Below, piece after piece: positions 23,450 to 35,371 of a stretch of 64,000 bases of DNA; position 1 is the stretch's first letter, and each line of letters starts with the position of its first letter. Below the pieces are notes generated by a model. That model searched no databases, was not told where the DNA came from, and saw only the letters and a program-made list of their open reading frames with translations. This stretch comes from Hippophae tibetana. Taxonomy: Eukaryota; Streptophyta; Magnoliopsida; Rosales; Elaeagnaceae. Location: contig CM072812.1 of assembly GCA_037013495.1 (NCBI GenBank), positions 78,785,840-78,849,839 on the forward strand. Direction: 5' to 3'. The position numbers were made by a program, and so were the translations under genes.

Positions 23450-24111
23450 CTAGCTCGTGAAGTTTTTTAATTCTTTTACAATAATTTAAAGTATGGCCTT
23501 TCTTACCGCATTTATAACATAAAATCTTTAATTTTTTTAAAGGGTTTATTATAGGTTATAGAATCTTTGTTAAAGGTTCTTTTATAATGTTTTTATAAAA
23601 ATCCTTTTGAGTTTTATAATAAGAAGGTTTTCTATATTTTGAAAATGATTTATGGTAAGGTTTTGAGTAGGTTTTTGAAACAGGTTTACTATAGCTGCCA
23701 CCACAGTGTTTGATTTGGAAAGAGAGTTATCAAACTGTTTGGAGAATGATCCATTTTCCCTTTTGGAGATTTTAAGCTTATCTTTAATTTGTTTTTGGAT
23801 CTTCAAATCTTGGAAGATCTAAAGTCCTTGTTTTTGTGTGAAACTAATCAATTCACCGTAGGTTAGTTAATCATAAGGGATGATGTGATTCCCATAAGTT
23901 TTGCAGATTTAATTTTTGGATCTTGTCTCCTAGAAGTGGAAGAAGTCCAACTAAGAAATTTTTCTTCCAAAAAGGATGGTTTGAATCTTTTCTTTAACAT
24001 GGCTCTACTAAGAAAAATGGTTTTATAGTTTTGAAAATCATTAATCTTCTCAAAATGTAAGTTAGAGAAAAGATCAACATTTTTATCTATTAAGTGGGAA
24101 AATTCTCCCAT
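23450..24111 (-). pseudogene. Endogenous pararetrovirus coat protein with zinc knuckle
   Basis: Near 23,475-23,520 the minus strand reads CYKCGKKGHTLNYC, a CCHC knuckle (C-x2-C-x4-H-x4-C) typical of the viral coat protein C-terminus, followed by acidic, serine-rich sequence near 23,330-23,450. Upstream open pieces at 23,582-23,806 (lysine-rich) and 23,863-24,111 probably belong to the coat protein core. Many stops are present. Confidence 0.65.
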
Positions 24112-25480
24112 AAATGATGTGTTATAGTATAGAGTAATGTGGAGACTGCATCCTGAATAGGTACTCCATGATGATCGAGTATGGGTTTTCCATACTCTCT
24201 AGTCAGAATTGCATTGAAGATATCTTACTATTGTTGTTTTTATAGGTGGTGAGCCCACCATCACCAATTGTAATAATTTGATGCCATTGTCATTTGTTAT
24301 AATATGTTTAATATTTGATGTTCTATGATGCATCTATGCTCCATTCATAGCTAGATGACACATTATATTTTGCTTGGATATTCTGGTTTGGTTCGTTTAA
24401 GAGACGGTTCTTGAAAGGCTTCCTCGTCAGAAGTAGTAGGTTCTTGATTATTTAGAATACATACTCTAAGTTGGGTTTTGAGGGGTCTTAGGTGTTTGAG
24501 GTTACTTAGGGACAATTGGATCTATTTTGGAGTTTGAGCTTTGTTTTTTCAATTTGAGACTCGTGAATGCCTCTCATTAGCTCAATTTTGGATAATAATT
24601 CTTCCTGGGTTGATTTGGAGACTTGAAAATAGGGTTTTGAACTTTAATATCTATAGTTTTATAAGAGGTATAGGAATATCAATTTTTTTATTCTTCTCAA
24701 TCCTAGTAAGTTGCTTACCTAAAGTGCTTAGGTTGATATTGGTAAAGTTCTTTAGGGTAACTATGTTTTTAAGGTTAGTGGCATGGTTTTCCATAGGGTT
24801 TTTCAAGGTACTGGCTTCAACCATGGTTTGACCATATGGAAAAGTTATTGGTTTCAATGGAGGATGTTCAGCCTTAATTGTACTATCTATGGTTTTCCAT
24901 AATGGTGCTTTCTTTTTTTACCATGTCAATTGTTTTAACTGGTTCAACAGATTTGGCTATTTTAGGTATTATGGCTTGTTTGAAAGGGTAACTCCAACCT
25001 TTGTCAAAGTAATATAATTCAAACCAGTCAAAAAATAATATATTTTGTTCGTAGTGGTTAACATACCAGTTATGTTTTCTCCTGAAGCTTGCATGGTTTG
25101 CTTCTGAGTATTTGTTAGTAAACCAAGTTTTGATATGGCTATTATACAGAGCGTTAATGTATAAATGTAGGGTCTCTATGTCTAGTAATTTAAAATCCTT
25201 TTATAAGCCATTTAATTCATATTCCTAGGCCATTTTAAGTGATGGGGCCTGAGAAGTAGTTGGTGATGGTGTAGGTGAATCACTCATCTCTGGTGTTGGG
25301 TCAATAGTATATACTGGTTAAGGTACTGGTGTACCACAATTTATGCCTTTAAGTGTTGGTCTTGGTTTATCTGATGTGGAATGCCTAGGTCTGGTTTTGA
25401 GAGGTAAATTAAGAGACAAGTTTGAGATATCAGCTCACAAAGTAGAAGAATACCTCAGACTGGTGGCTTTATCAAAGCTT
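24112..25480 (-). pseudogene. Endogenous pararetrovirus polyprotein, middle region
   Basis: The sequence is broken but continuous between the coat and movement regions on the minus strand. The piece at 24,651-24,857 (NLSTLGKQLTRIEKN) looks like a short coiled coil. I cannot assign further domains. Plus-strand open frames here are shadows. Confidence 0.45.
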
Positions 25481-26290
25481 AATTTGACTTTACCATCTCT
25501 AAATTGGGTTATATCTCTAAGCATGGTAATTTTCACACGTTCTTATGATTCTAACTCTGGTTGAGTCACACCTTCAAGGAGTCATTCATCAGGTAAGGTG
25601 ATTTGTTCCATGTGATGGATTTTGTTAGGTCTTGTGAGATTTTTTTGTACGAAGAATGTTTCTCCCTTTTTAGAATGGTGAATGTGTCCAGTGTTGAATG
25701 CAGACATCAATGCTTTTGTGATGCACTTTGAATATTAAAGCAACTGGGATAGATCCCAAGATCATATCAAAGTTGTGTGTTTTGATCTATAGTGTAAGTG
25801 GCTTCATGATATTTCTGTCACTTAAGGAGACTGTGAAGTTAGGAAAACAGTCAAATGATATTGATCCCAAACAAAGACTCGACTCAACTGTTCCCAACAA
25901 GGAATCCTAGAAATATTTTAATCTAGCATCCTGAAGAGTTGTTAGAATTGATGTGTTTAAACCTTCTTTGGTCAAGGGTTTTAATCCAACTTAGACTAAT
26001 CCTATATGAACATAATTGAAATGTTTTTCAATATGATTTTGTCATGATTCTTTTGAAATTAATTCAATGCTTTTGAAAGGTGAAGAGAATTGGATATTCC
26101 TCTCCACGGTTTTAATAGTGCAATCTATTTTCAATAGATTCAACATCTTTATTTTATAATTTGATCCATGTGAATCTTGAGAATTCTCCAAGTATCAATT
26201 GATTTTGAAATTTTTTCAATAGTGAGTTCATCACTACTAATAATGTTTTTGTCCCTCGAAGAGGAATATGATGATTTTGATGCAGAGGTA
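25481..26290 (-). pseudogene. Endogenous pararetrovirus movement protein
   Basis: Separate minus-strand frames contain pieces of the 30K-type movement protein of Caulimoviridae: KPLTKEGLNTSILTTL near 25,955-26,000, FQDSLLGTVESSL near 25,880-25,915, FPNFTVSLSDRNIMKPLTL near 25,790-25,840, and ITLPDE, stop, LLEGVTQPE near 25,560-25,610. The order (movement, coat, protease, RT on one strand) fits a petuvirus-like genome. At least one Trp codon has become TGA. Confidence 0.7.
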
Positions 26291-26403
26291 GAAAGTGTAA
26301 AACTGAAATTAGAATTTTTTTTAATTAAAAATTTAAACTAGAAAATTGAAACTAAATCTTAGAATGATTAGAACGAAAGTTTGTAAACTTATGAAGACTA
26401 ACC

Positions 26404-26985
26404 ATCAATATAATATCCTAACTTGTTAATAATAAATTCTGAATCTTTAATATTACTTTCTTCAATTAACTATCAAGATACTTAATTATACACATGGATT
26501 TAAGTCAAGAAAATATTCTAAATTGTTATAGAATATAGTTGTTAATTTATTATTGGTTTAGTCCTTTTCTACTAGTATACCTGGAACTAAAACAACCGCC
26601 AACACTTATAAGAAATTATTGCCCTAATATAATCATTCCTAAATGAGGCTTATTACCCTTCAACCCAATAGTTCGATAAAACAGAAAAAGTACAAGTATA
26701 AGCCATTTGTTGAATGAAACTATATAGTTCTTACAAAATGAGTTCTATTGCTTATGATTTCCTTCAACCCATTAACTCTATATCATGATCAAAGTACATG
26801 TGATTGTAGTTAAATGAAAATTCAAATAATATAAACGATGAGTTCTATCTTCTGTAGAACTATTTTATATTCTCTTCTTGATTTCTACTATCAAAAGTAT
26901 AATTAAGTATCTTGATAGTTGATTAAAAAAAGTAATATTAAATATTAATAATTTATTATTAAAGACTAAAGCAATTATATTGATA
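26404..26985. repeat. Inverted repeat with ~87-bp arms
   Basis: Bases 26,404-26,490 pair with 26,899-26,985 (shared core 'caagatacttaattata', imperfect elsewhere). The left arm and its flank also resemble, in direct orientation, 27,535-27,600. Three copies of a leader-like segment therefore exist in mixed orientation. Confidence 0.7.
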
Positions 26986-26999
26986 AGTTATTTTAAAAA

Positions 27000-27675
27000 T
27001 GAGTTTTACAAGTTTATAATTTTCAACAGAACTTTACTAAGACATCGACATCATGGTAACATCAACATGACATCACTAAGACTTCAGCATCATGGTGACC
27101 TCAACAGGATGTCACTAAAACATCAACAATCGCCGCTATTAAGTCGTCACCAAAGACAAAATGGCTATAGGAATGGCCGACAATGCATTATTCAAACAAT
27201 AGTGCAAAGCATCTCCTACAGTAAAAGGTGTCAAACAGAACATTGTTCTCCAAACAGTAATATATTCTAAAATATAAAGTTCACAAGAGAACATTGTTCA
27301 TAACAATGTAAGCATCTCCAACAGTAAAATATTTGGTTATAAAAGGAGAGCTCATCTTCATTCAAAACCAAGTCTTGTTTCAACCACATAAGCATTCTCT
27401 CTCAAAACCTCATATCTGCCTCTCTTCATTTCCCTTCAATAATATTTTTGCATATTGTCCAGTTTATGTAAGTTTTATTTATCTTTGTAAGTGTGCTTTA
27501 TTTTTGTTTTCATTTTATAATTTTAATATTTATATTTTTTGTAAACTTATGGCTGGATAAGTCATCTAACCTATCAATATAATATACTTGTTTATTAATC
27601 TTGTGCTCTTATTTTTTAGTATTAACCTTTTTGATTAACTCCCTAGATCCTTGGTACACGTATGGTATCAGAGCC
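27000..27675 (+). promoter_or_regulatory. Retroelement promoter and leader ending in a tRNA-Met primer site
   Basis: A TATAAAA box at 27,338-27,344 is preceded by repeated 'catca.catggt.ac.tca' and 'ctaaga..tc.' blocks, in the style of pararetrovirus enhancer regions. It is followed by a C/T-rich leader and then TGGTATCAGAGCC at 27,663-27,675, the complement of the initiator tRNA-Met 3' end. It is either a Caulimoviridae intergenic region in plus orientation or a copia LTR plus primer site. No intact gene follows: an ATG at 27,761 stops after six codons. Confidence 0.5.
27663..27675 (+). other. Primer binding site, tRNA-Met type
   Basis: TGGTATCAGAGCC, the standard primer site of plant copia elements and pararetroviruses. 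Confidence 0.75.
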
Positions 27676-28427
27676 AATAAGGTGTTTTAAGTTGTTTATT
27701 ACAAACTATAGTTATTATTATATGACTGTCTAACACTTGTATATTAGTATATTTGTAACATGGATCCAGATAAAGGGTAATAAGTCTCGTTGAGGATTGA
27801 TTCCGCTAGGGTAATAATTCCTTTTTAGTGATGGTGGTTGTTTTAGTTGCATGTATACTAATAGAAGAAAACTAAAACAGTAATAAAATAACAACTATTT
27901 TTTCTTTGTATAATAATAGAAATAGTTTCCTTTTGTAACCTTAAACTACAACTTGTATAAATAGAAAAATTTGATTTGATCTGTCAAATTTAGATAAGAT
28001 CAGATTGAATTGATAGATCTTATAGTTAGATCGAAAAGTATACAATCCTTTCGGATTTGAATTTGATTCGAATTGATATATTTTATAATCGATTGTAATT
28101 CAATCTAGACTGAATTACTATTAAAATTATAAAAAGAAAGACCAATTTATTATAAGCAAAAAATTAAGAAAACCTGTAAAAATTAATAAGTGTAGAGAAC
28201 AAATTATAAGAACAAAACATAATGGACCAAGTTTTGAAATGTAAAAGGAAAATAAAAGAAAAAAAATAAAGGACGTACTATTTTGTAGTTCTTCTTTAAA
28301 AATATTGGGATAACAAATGAAGTTAAATATCATTATAATAGTTTGTTGAACAATCTTTATAAAAATCAGAAAATTATCCTCAAAATTTGGATGCCAATAT
28401 GTACAAGAAAAATATTTTCATTAATTT
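27676..28427. other. Intergenic, downstream of DUF241 gene B
   Basis: AT-rich; no coding evidence. It contains the decayed start of the retroelement beginning at 27,663 and, near the right end, the expected 3' UTR of DUF241 gene B. Confidence 0.5.
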
Positions 28428-29321
28428 TCAAGGGGTAAGGAGATTAAGAAGTGACACTCTATGTTGTATTAAGCATCTAAACAGACAAACTAATCCACCC
28501 TCGATACCACAAATACAACTATCAACTTTCTCTAATCTCTTTTTTACAATTTGTACATCAATCGTAGAATCATTTCTTCTTAATGAGCATAACATAGTAT
28601 CAAGGCTATCCACTTCATTAAACATCATCTTTTGGCCTTTTTCAAATTTTAGAGGCACTAATTTGGATATCAAAGACCACCCTTTTGCCTTTGTCTTCAA
28701 AATTGGTGAAGATAGGAATACAAAGAGATACCTAAAGATAAAAATTGTGACATTATTTAGTTCTCTCAACACTTTGATCACAAGTATAAATTGTTGATCT
28801 TCATGAAATAGATGTGACTCTAACTCTAACTCATTGCTTTGAATTGTCTTCAATACTTTAAGGCTCTTGGCTATTTCCTTTCTAGCCTTTTTTCTAAAGG
28901 AAATGTAAGCTTCAATGTTATTTTCAATACTTGTTGAACTACTACCTTTTCGACGCAAAGATGATTGAAGTTGTTGGACTTTTTCTCTCATCATAAGAAG
29001 CAAGTCTCTTGTTGTACTACAAGCATCTAATAACCCTATTGATCCATCAAGTGTTTGTTCCACTACCTTTTCTGATTGTTGTTGAAGAAAAGCTTGTTGG
29101 GTTAATGGAGATTGAACAAGTTCTTTGATAGAGTTATACAAGTCTACAAGACTTGTTAAAGCCAATTGGATGTTGTCACTACTACTTGGAGAATGTACTG
29201 TTAGGGAAGTTTTGGTCGACTCCCAAGCTTTGAGCTTGGCTAATTGTGCTTCAATCTTTTGAGAATTTGGGTGGAGCCTAGTTGGTAAGCTAATTGACCT
29301 AAGAGGTTGATAAGCTGCCAT
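28428..29321 (-). CDS. DUF241-family protein (gene B)
   Basis: An intact 297-residue single-exon frame. The start MAAYQPLRSISLPTRLHP carries the DUF241 N-terminal signature. LQSSLRRKG at about 118-126 and the basic FRKKARKEI near 142-150 align with gene A. A hydrophobic stretch (VTIFIFRYLFVFLSSPIL) sits where gene A has its own. The C-terminus GLVCLFRCLIQHRVSLLNLLTP matches the gene A end (CLFRCLVQTRVSLLNTLS), so both are full length. No signal peptide. Function is unknown; the family is plant-specific. Both genes lie on the same strand with only transposon debris between them, suggesting an old local duplication later pulled apart by insertions. Confidence 0.93.
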   Translation of the reverse strand: MAAYQPLRSISLPTRLHPNSQKIEAQLAKLKAWESTKTSLTVHSPSSSDNIQLALTSLVDLYNSIKELVQSPLTQQAFLQQQSEKVVEQTLDGSIGLLDACSTTRDLLLMMREKVQQLQSSLRRKGSSSTSIENNIEAYISFRKKARKEIAKSLKVLKTIQSNELELESHLFHEDQQFILVIKVLRELNNVTIFIFRYLFVFLSSPILKTKAKGWSLISKLVPLKFEKGQKMMFNEVDSLDTMLCSLRRNDSTIDVQIVKKRLEKVDSCICGIEGGLVCLFRCLIQHRVSLLNLLTP

Positions 29322-29377
29322 GTTTTGTTTTCCAAATAGTAATCAAAACACTCACCCCAAAATTAAAGTGATAGATG

Positions 29378-29425
29378 TTATATAATTTGAGTGATCAACT
29401 GATGTATTTGTGTGTACATATATAG
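29378..29425 (-). promoter_or_regulatory. TATA box candidates of DUF241 gene B
   Basis: On the minus strand, TTATATAAC lies about 57-65 bases and CTATATATG about 95-105 bases upstream of the ATG at 29,321. Either could serve; sequence alone does not decide. Confidence 0.45.
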
Positions 29426-29429
29426 AGCT

Positions 29430-31790
29430 AGCATCAATACCATGAAGCCCTATTGGTATATGCCAATGTAATAAGGTGAGCATTATGTGATGACAAGTTG
29501 GGAGATTTCTGCCTATTTGAAGATCTTTTGCTACCTTTATGGCCAACATCATGCATTCTCTATATAATATTTTAAGATGTGAAGGGACTTGGATCTCTTC
29601 TTGGTACTATTCATTTGAACCTTAAATTGTGCATTTTTCAAGATTTAGATCGAAAACATTCCAAATTTACGATATATATATTCTAAACATATATAATTAT
29701 ATATATTTTTCTTTTGTTGTGCAATTAAAGTATTTAAATAATACCATTAAAAGAAACTTAGAATGAGATTAAAAACTAATATAATATATATGATAATACT
29801 CAAACTTTAAACTTAATTGTATATATCATTAATGTAATACATGAAAGAACCCATGATTTTGGGTCAAATTTCATTAATAATGAAAAAACAACTTACAAAA
29901 AAATCACACACAAGTATAGCTACGTTCTCAAATAGCTTTTTTTACATGCTTAATTTTTTATTTTTTTTAATTAGAACCATATATTTTTATATTGATTGAA
30001 CATGATAGGTTTGTTTATTAATTAATAGGATATATATATATATTCTTTTTACTCACCCATTTGCATCACTTAACACTAAAAATACCGTTGGATTATACAA
30101 GAAAAAAAACAAATAACCAAAAAATAGAGTATACTAGTATTTTTTTTATGGTGATTAGACGGGCAACGTAGTCATCTTTACGTGTATATATTAATTAAGA
30201 ATATTAAGAAAGCTAGCAGACAAGTACAGGCACTATTCATAGCCTTATGACTCTTTGCCGCCCTCCATCATTGGCAATAACATTTTTTTTTTCTAAAACA
30301 AAACTTCAATCATATGATCTTTTTTAAAATAAAGTTGTTTAATTATGAAAAGTAAAGGCTGGCAATTATTGATATGTTTATTTACAAGAATCTGAAGACA
30401 AGGATCACAAATTGACCAAAATTAAAAAGGCGATAAAAACAAATGTAGAAAAAGGGAAACAAGGATCACAAATTGGGAAAAAAATCGAAAAACACTTTAC
30501 TTACCATTAAAATATTAATAAAAGTTACAAATATTTCATTTTATTTTATTAAATTATAAATATAATATTAAAATATTATAAATATTAAAAAAATATATAT
30601 CAATTATATGTAATATAAATGGTATAGATATAAAATAATATAGATATATTTTTGTAACTTTATCCGTCACAAATACATCAATGAAGTGCTATAAGTTGCA
30701 AACATACTTATGATATTTTTTGAGTAATATTTATTTTACTTATTTATAACGATAACTTAAATATTATCAAATTCTAACTTCTATAATAATTTAATATTAT
30801 AATATTTGTTATTCTACTATAATTATTATCCATTAGATTAGAGTACACTGAATTTTTGGTATGGTGAAAGTATAAAAATAGAGACAAGATTTAACAAAAA
30901 TCTAAAAGTAATCCAAGAATCTAGCCTTTCCCAAGAGTAATTAGATAGGATATATAGTTGAAATTAGAAAAATAATATTTTGAAGCATATTAATTCATCC
31001 CATGTTGTAATGTTTATAGATAATATAAATTTGACATACATTGAGTTTTCCGTATGGACGTGTACTAGGTGGAATTTAAGATGGCAAGACTATAGGACAT
31101 ACGGAACAAACCAAATTATAAAATGATATTTATTGGTGTCTTTGTCATTAATTACTTATATATATGACACAGTTTTACCCTACGCATCATGCATCTCACT
31201 GATTTAAATAATATTACATAACGTTACTTTATGTTAGGTACTGATAATCAAATCACATGACATGACAAATTATAATTGGCCAAACATATTAGTAATAGGC
31301 ATCAATCAATAAATATGGAATGGATTCACATGAAAGACGAGTAGATGCGATATTTTTGAATTATTCTATCTTTTATGTAAACGATGACATACTTCGCATA
31401 AGAGTCTTTCTTGATACAATTCAGTTCTCACTGTTATGTTTGTTTTGGTCATGAACATGTACTTGATTTTGTGAGAATCTCTAAAGAATTGAGTCATATA
31501 CAATTATATTTCATAACAACCTAATTCCTTTCTCATATAGGTGATCTCTTATCTTTAAAAGTAACTGAAAAGAGTAACTCGTATACCCCTCTCGGTATTA
31601 TTTTCATAAGGATTATTAAAAGCCTTAATTTATCCAGTATCTTATGGGTACTACTCTTTTTATCATAGGAATGGACTAGAGGGTAAACCTATTCTAGTGA
31701 TTTCATCAAGTCTTTATAATGAGATTGTCCATTTGAACCTAGATCTTAGAATCTACAGTAAAAAATGTTGGGTTTCCTTTTACAAATCTT
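29430..31790. other. AT-rich intergenic region
   Basis: No gene is recognised. The proximal part is the likely upstream region of DUF241 gene B. The right part from about 31,370 is probably 3' non-coding sequence, perhaps LTR, of the copia element whose pol ends near 31,795; its boundaries cannot be set. Confidence 0.45.
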
Positions 31791-31794
31791 TATG

Positions 31795-32190
31795 CATTCA
31801 TGGGCTTCAGTCTCATTCCCCTCAATGACTTATCAACTAACACTCGATTTAACCTTTAATTAAGAGATCTATTATGTTATCCTTTGACTTCACATAGTCA
31901 ATAGAGATAACCCCAATTGAGAGTACTTGTCTAATAGTTTTATGTCTAGGAAGTATATATTGAGATTGACCATTATACATATTACTCTATGCCTTGCCAA
32001 TAGTAGATTGACTATCACAATGAAGGCATATTGTAGGTACATGCCTCACAAACTTAGGAATATCCTCTAAAAATTGTGTACCATTTGGCTTTTTTGCCAC
32101 ATTTATCCAAAACGATGAACTCAGATTCCATCGTGGATCTAGCAATGCACATATGTTTAGAGTACTTCCATGAAACAGCTGCACCACCTA
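31795..32190 (-). pseudogene. Copia C RNase H remnant
   Basis: The minus strand reads [18 protein letters not shown] and CLHCDSQSTIGKA (within 31,987-32,187), then after a stop HKTIRQVLSIGVISIDYVKS and LIKG near 31,800-31,930. This is the end of a Tork-like copia polyprotein. Stops are present. Confidence 0.75.
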
Positions 32191-32970
32191 GTATGGACAT
32201 ATATCCACTAATAAACTTTGAATTTTTCATGTCAGATATCCAATTTGCATTATTGTATCATTCTAATATAGTTGGATATCTTATGCAATGTAGTCCTTGA
32301 CATTTACACATTTGTCACATTTGTTGATTTTAAAGTCATTTATCCTCATGACATCATCAAACTTTTCATGCCACAATTTTGGTGTTTGTTTCAAGCCATA
32401 TAAAGACATTACCAATTTACATACCTTTCCTTCTTGTCCTAGGTATGAAAACCCTTGGGTTGGTCTATGTAGATTTCTTCATCTAACTCACTATTTAGAA
32501 AGGTTGTCTTTACATCCATTTGATGTATTTCAAGATTTCTCCGAACAACAATAGAAATTATCATTCTTATGGATGTTATTCTCATCATAGGAGAATAAGT
32601 ATCAAAGTACTCAAGGCTATGTTATTGTTTGTATCCCTTGATTACAAGTCTGGCCTTATATTTATCAATTAATTCATCTGATTTACATTTTCTTGTAAAA
32701 TTTCACTTAGACCCTTGTGTTTTACTACTTGGGAGTAAATCAACTAGTTCTCAAGTGTGATTTTTTATAATTGACTAAATTTCACTATTAATTGCTTCTT
32801 TCCATTGATGATCTTCAAAACAATTCACAACCTTTTCATAGGTTTGAAACTCACTTTCTATCAAAAAATATGGACCATAGGACATTTTTGTCCTAGCCCT
32901 CTTGCTACATCTGAGTTCAACCTCAACCTCTTGTTCAAGTTCTTTATTTTCAATATCTTCATTCATAATC
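32191..32970 (-). pseudogene. Copia C reverse transcriptase remnant
   Basis: The N-terminal part is open at 32,775-32,966 (CSKRARTKMSYGPYFL, WKEAINSEI). A later block near 32,330-32,450 shows the LYGLKQTPKLWHEKFDD layout in shifted frames. The active-site region is not cleanly readable. Frameshifts and stops are frequent. Confidence 0.7.
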
Positions 32971-33950
32971 TCATATGTTCATTTAGACAAACTTTATTCT
33001 CTTAAGATTTACCTAGAAATATATTTTCAAATAATGATGAATTCCTTGATTCTATTATCGTGTTCTTATATATGTCTAGGATCTTTGACTCATGCATAAG
33101 AAATCGATAAGCATTACTATTATATGCATATCCAATTAAGATGCAAATTATTGTTTTTGGATCTACCTTTACCTTCTTAGGTATAGGTATAACTACTTTA
33201 ACAAGATATATTCACACTCATAAATATTTATATAAAGAAAAATTTCTTTTAAATAATTTATATAGTGTCTTATGTGTCTTTTTTAGGTACCTTATTTAAA
33301 AGGTAGTTAGGTGACAAAATAGTTTTCCCCCATAAATTCTGTGATAATCTAGAACTTAATAACATTGCATTCATCATTTTTTTAAGGTACGATTCTTACG
33401 TTCAACAAATCCATTTTGCTAAGGTGAAAAAGGCATTGTGTTTTCATGAATAACTCTATGTTGTGCACAGAATTCACCAAATGGTACTTCATATTGACCA
33501 CCACAATCACTATGCAGTACCTTCATTTTCTTGTTGAGTTGATTCTCAACTTCTATTTTATAAAAAATAAATTACTCTATAGCTTAATCTTTGCTTTTAA
33601 GTAAGTACGCATAACACTATTTCATGCTATCATCAACAAAAGTAATAAAATACTTATTGTCACCCCTTGTTTGAAGAAATTTCAAATCATATTAATCACT
33701 ATGGATTAAGTCAAGGGGTTCACTGTTCCTTTCAATCAAATGAAATGATGACCTAGTCATTTTTGCCTTAACATAAGTCTCACACTTATGCTTTGAATCT
33801 ATTTGGAATGCGGGTATGTGTTCCATGTTAATTAGTCTACACAATGTATCATAATTAACATAACCTAGTCTACCATGCCATAAGTTAAAAGACTCAAGAA
33901 AATAAGCAAAAGGATTAATCTTATTAATATTCTTTGCTTTTACGTACATT
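32971..33950 (-). pseudogene. Copia C integrase and pre-integrase remnant
   Basis: Frame 33,692-33,949 encodes the pre-integrase zinc region: LWHGRLGYVNYDTL then KHKCETYVKAK. The second Cys of the HHCC motif has become Tyr. EPLDLIHSD carries the first catalytic Asp. The rest of the core continues leftward (33,100-33,690) in broken frames. Confidence 0.75.
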
Positions 33951-34004
33951 CGTTACATTAAAGCTTAAATAGCCCATCGAATACATATATTTCCTACAAA
34001 CATC

Positions 34005-34300
34005 TCATTTTTTTGTCACAATGGCCTTACCATATTCAAACACTATCTGAAAGACATGCTTGTATATAAATGAGCCAATAACTAGATTCTTACGAATGTT
34101 TTGCATATAGAGTACATTTTTTAATGTAAGCTCCTTCTCGGAGGTCATCTTTAGTTTGACTTGGCCTTGCCTTTGAATGGTTGATGTGGTAGAATTTCCT
34201 ATGAAGAGCTTATCTCCATCTTTCACTGCTTCAAAAGTAATGAATAACTCATTTTCTAAGTATAAATGCCTTGTTGCACCAGTATCAATCCACTATTTCA
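34005..34300 (-). pseudogene. Copia C protease remnant
   Basis: Frame 34,005-34,226 reads VKLKMTSEKELTLKNVLYM and IRKNLVIGSFIYKHVF, the C-terminal half of a copia aspartic protease. The active-site region lies toward 34,280, after a break. Confidence 0.65.
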
Positions 34301-35371
34301 TTGGGTTTGATCCCACCAAGTTCACCTTAGAAATGACTACACATGAGTCAATATCGGAGATGCCATAAGTGATGTCATCAACCCTGTTTTCCTCACGATT
34401 CCTATTTATTTTTGGAAACTTGTAGTCTAGGGCTTTATGTCCTGTCCTTTGAGGGTTAAAGTAAATCCCTCTAAAGCTTGACTTCTTGATAGTTGCTTTT
34501 TTAGGTCCCAATTTAGACCCTTTACACAACGTACCCTTACCCTTATTCTTATTATGCTTGGAACTTTGACCATTTTTCATCACATTAGCCTTGGGTGCTG
34601 ATAGAATATATCATCTTTTAGAAAAATCCATGTTGTCTTTTTTCACTTTAAATCTTATCATCAAGTCATTCAAAGACTTTCAAAGACACTTCCATTCATT
34701 TTTTACTTAAGGTGGGCCTTGAACCCTATCCATAAAGGGGAATTTTTTTAATAATAGCTATAACTTGGAAGGTTTCAGTAAGTATCATCCCTTTATCATA
34801 CATCTCTATTATGATATCTTAGATTTTATGTACTTGATTGCATATAGGTTTATATTCTACCATCTTATAATCAAGAAAGAGACCAACCAAATTTTTTTTG
34901 GCATCAGCATTCTTAGTTTCATACTTCCAGTCTAATGATTCTCATAAGTCTTTAGTCTTCCTCTTCTTATTGTACTCATTGTATAAGAAATCTTTAGACT
35001 ATTTAGAACATAATTCCGATATAGATAATCAAAATGTTTCCATGCTTCAATAGCACTATCGGACGAAAAATTGTGTTCACCCTCAGGTTAATTGGGAGCC
35101 TCTTTAGTTAAAATCCTTGCCAAATTTAAGGTGGTGAAATACAATATCATCTTACTTTTCCATCACTTGAAGTTCAAGCCATTAAGTTTCTTTGGTTTCT
35201 CTATCATAGCATAGTTCATAGAAACAAAAACCGATAACATTGGGGTTACCCTATGAGACACAGAAAGCCTCATCATTTGGTTCACATTAGAATCACCGAT
35301 AATAGGGTCACCAAAATTCATAAACTAGATTCTTAATTTGAGACAATAGAGTGATCATTTCTGATGTCATA
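34293..35371 (-). pseudogene. Copia C gag remnant
   Basis: The gag start is probably the ATG at 35,371 (MTSEMITLLSQIKNLVYEF), followed by a stop within about 20 codons. The UBN2-like core is seen in pieces (EAWKHFDYLYRNY near 35,000-35,060). The end at 34,293-34,583 is lysine-rich and carries a ruined zinc knuckle (YFNPQRTGHKALDYKFPK), both outer cysteines lost. Confidence 0.7.

Noticed and set aside
28387..28797. 136-codon plus-strand frame
   Set aside because: Antisense shadow of DUF241 gene B.
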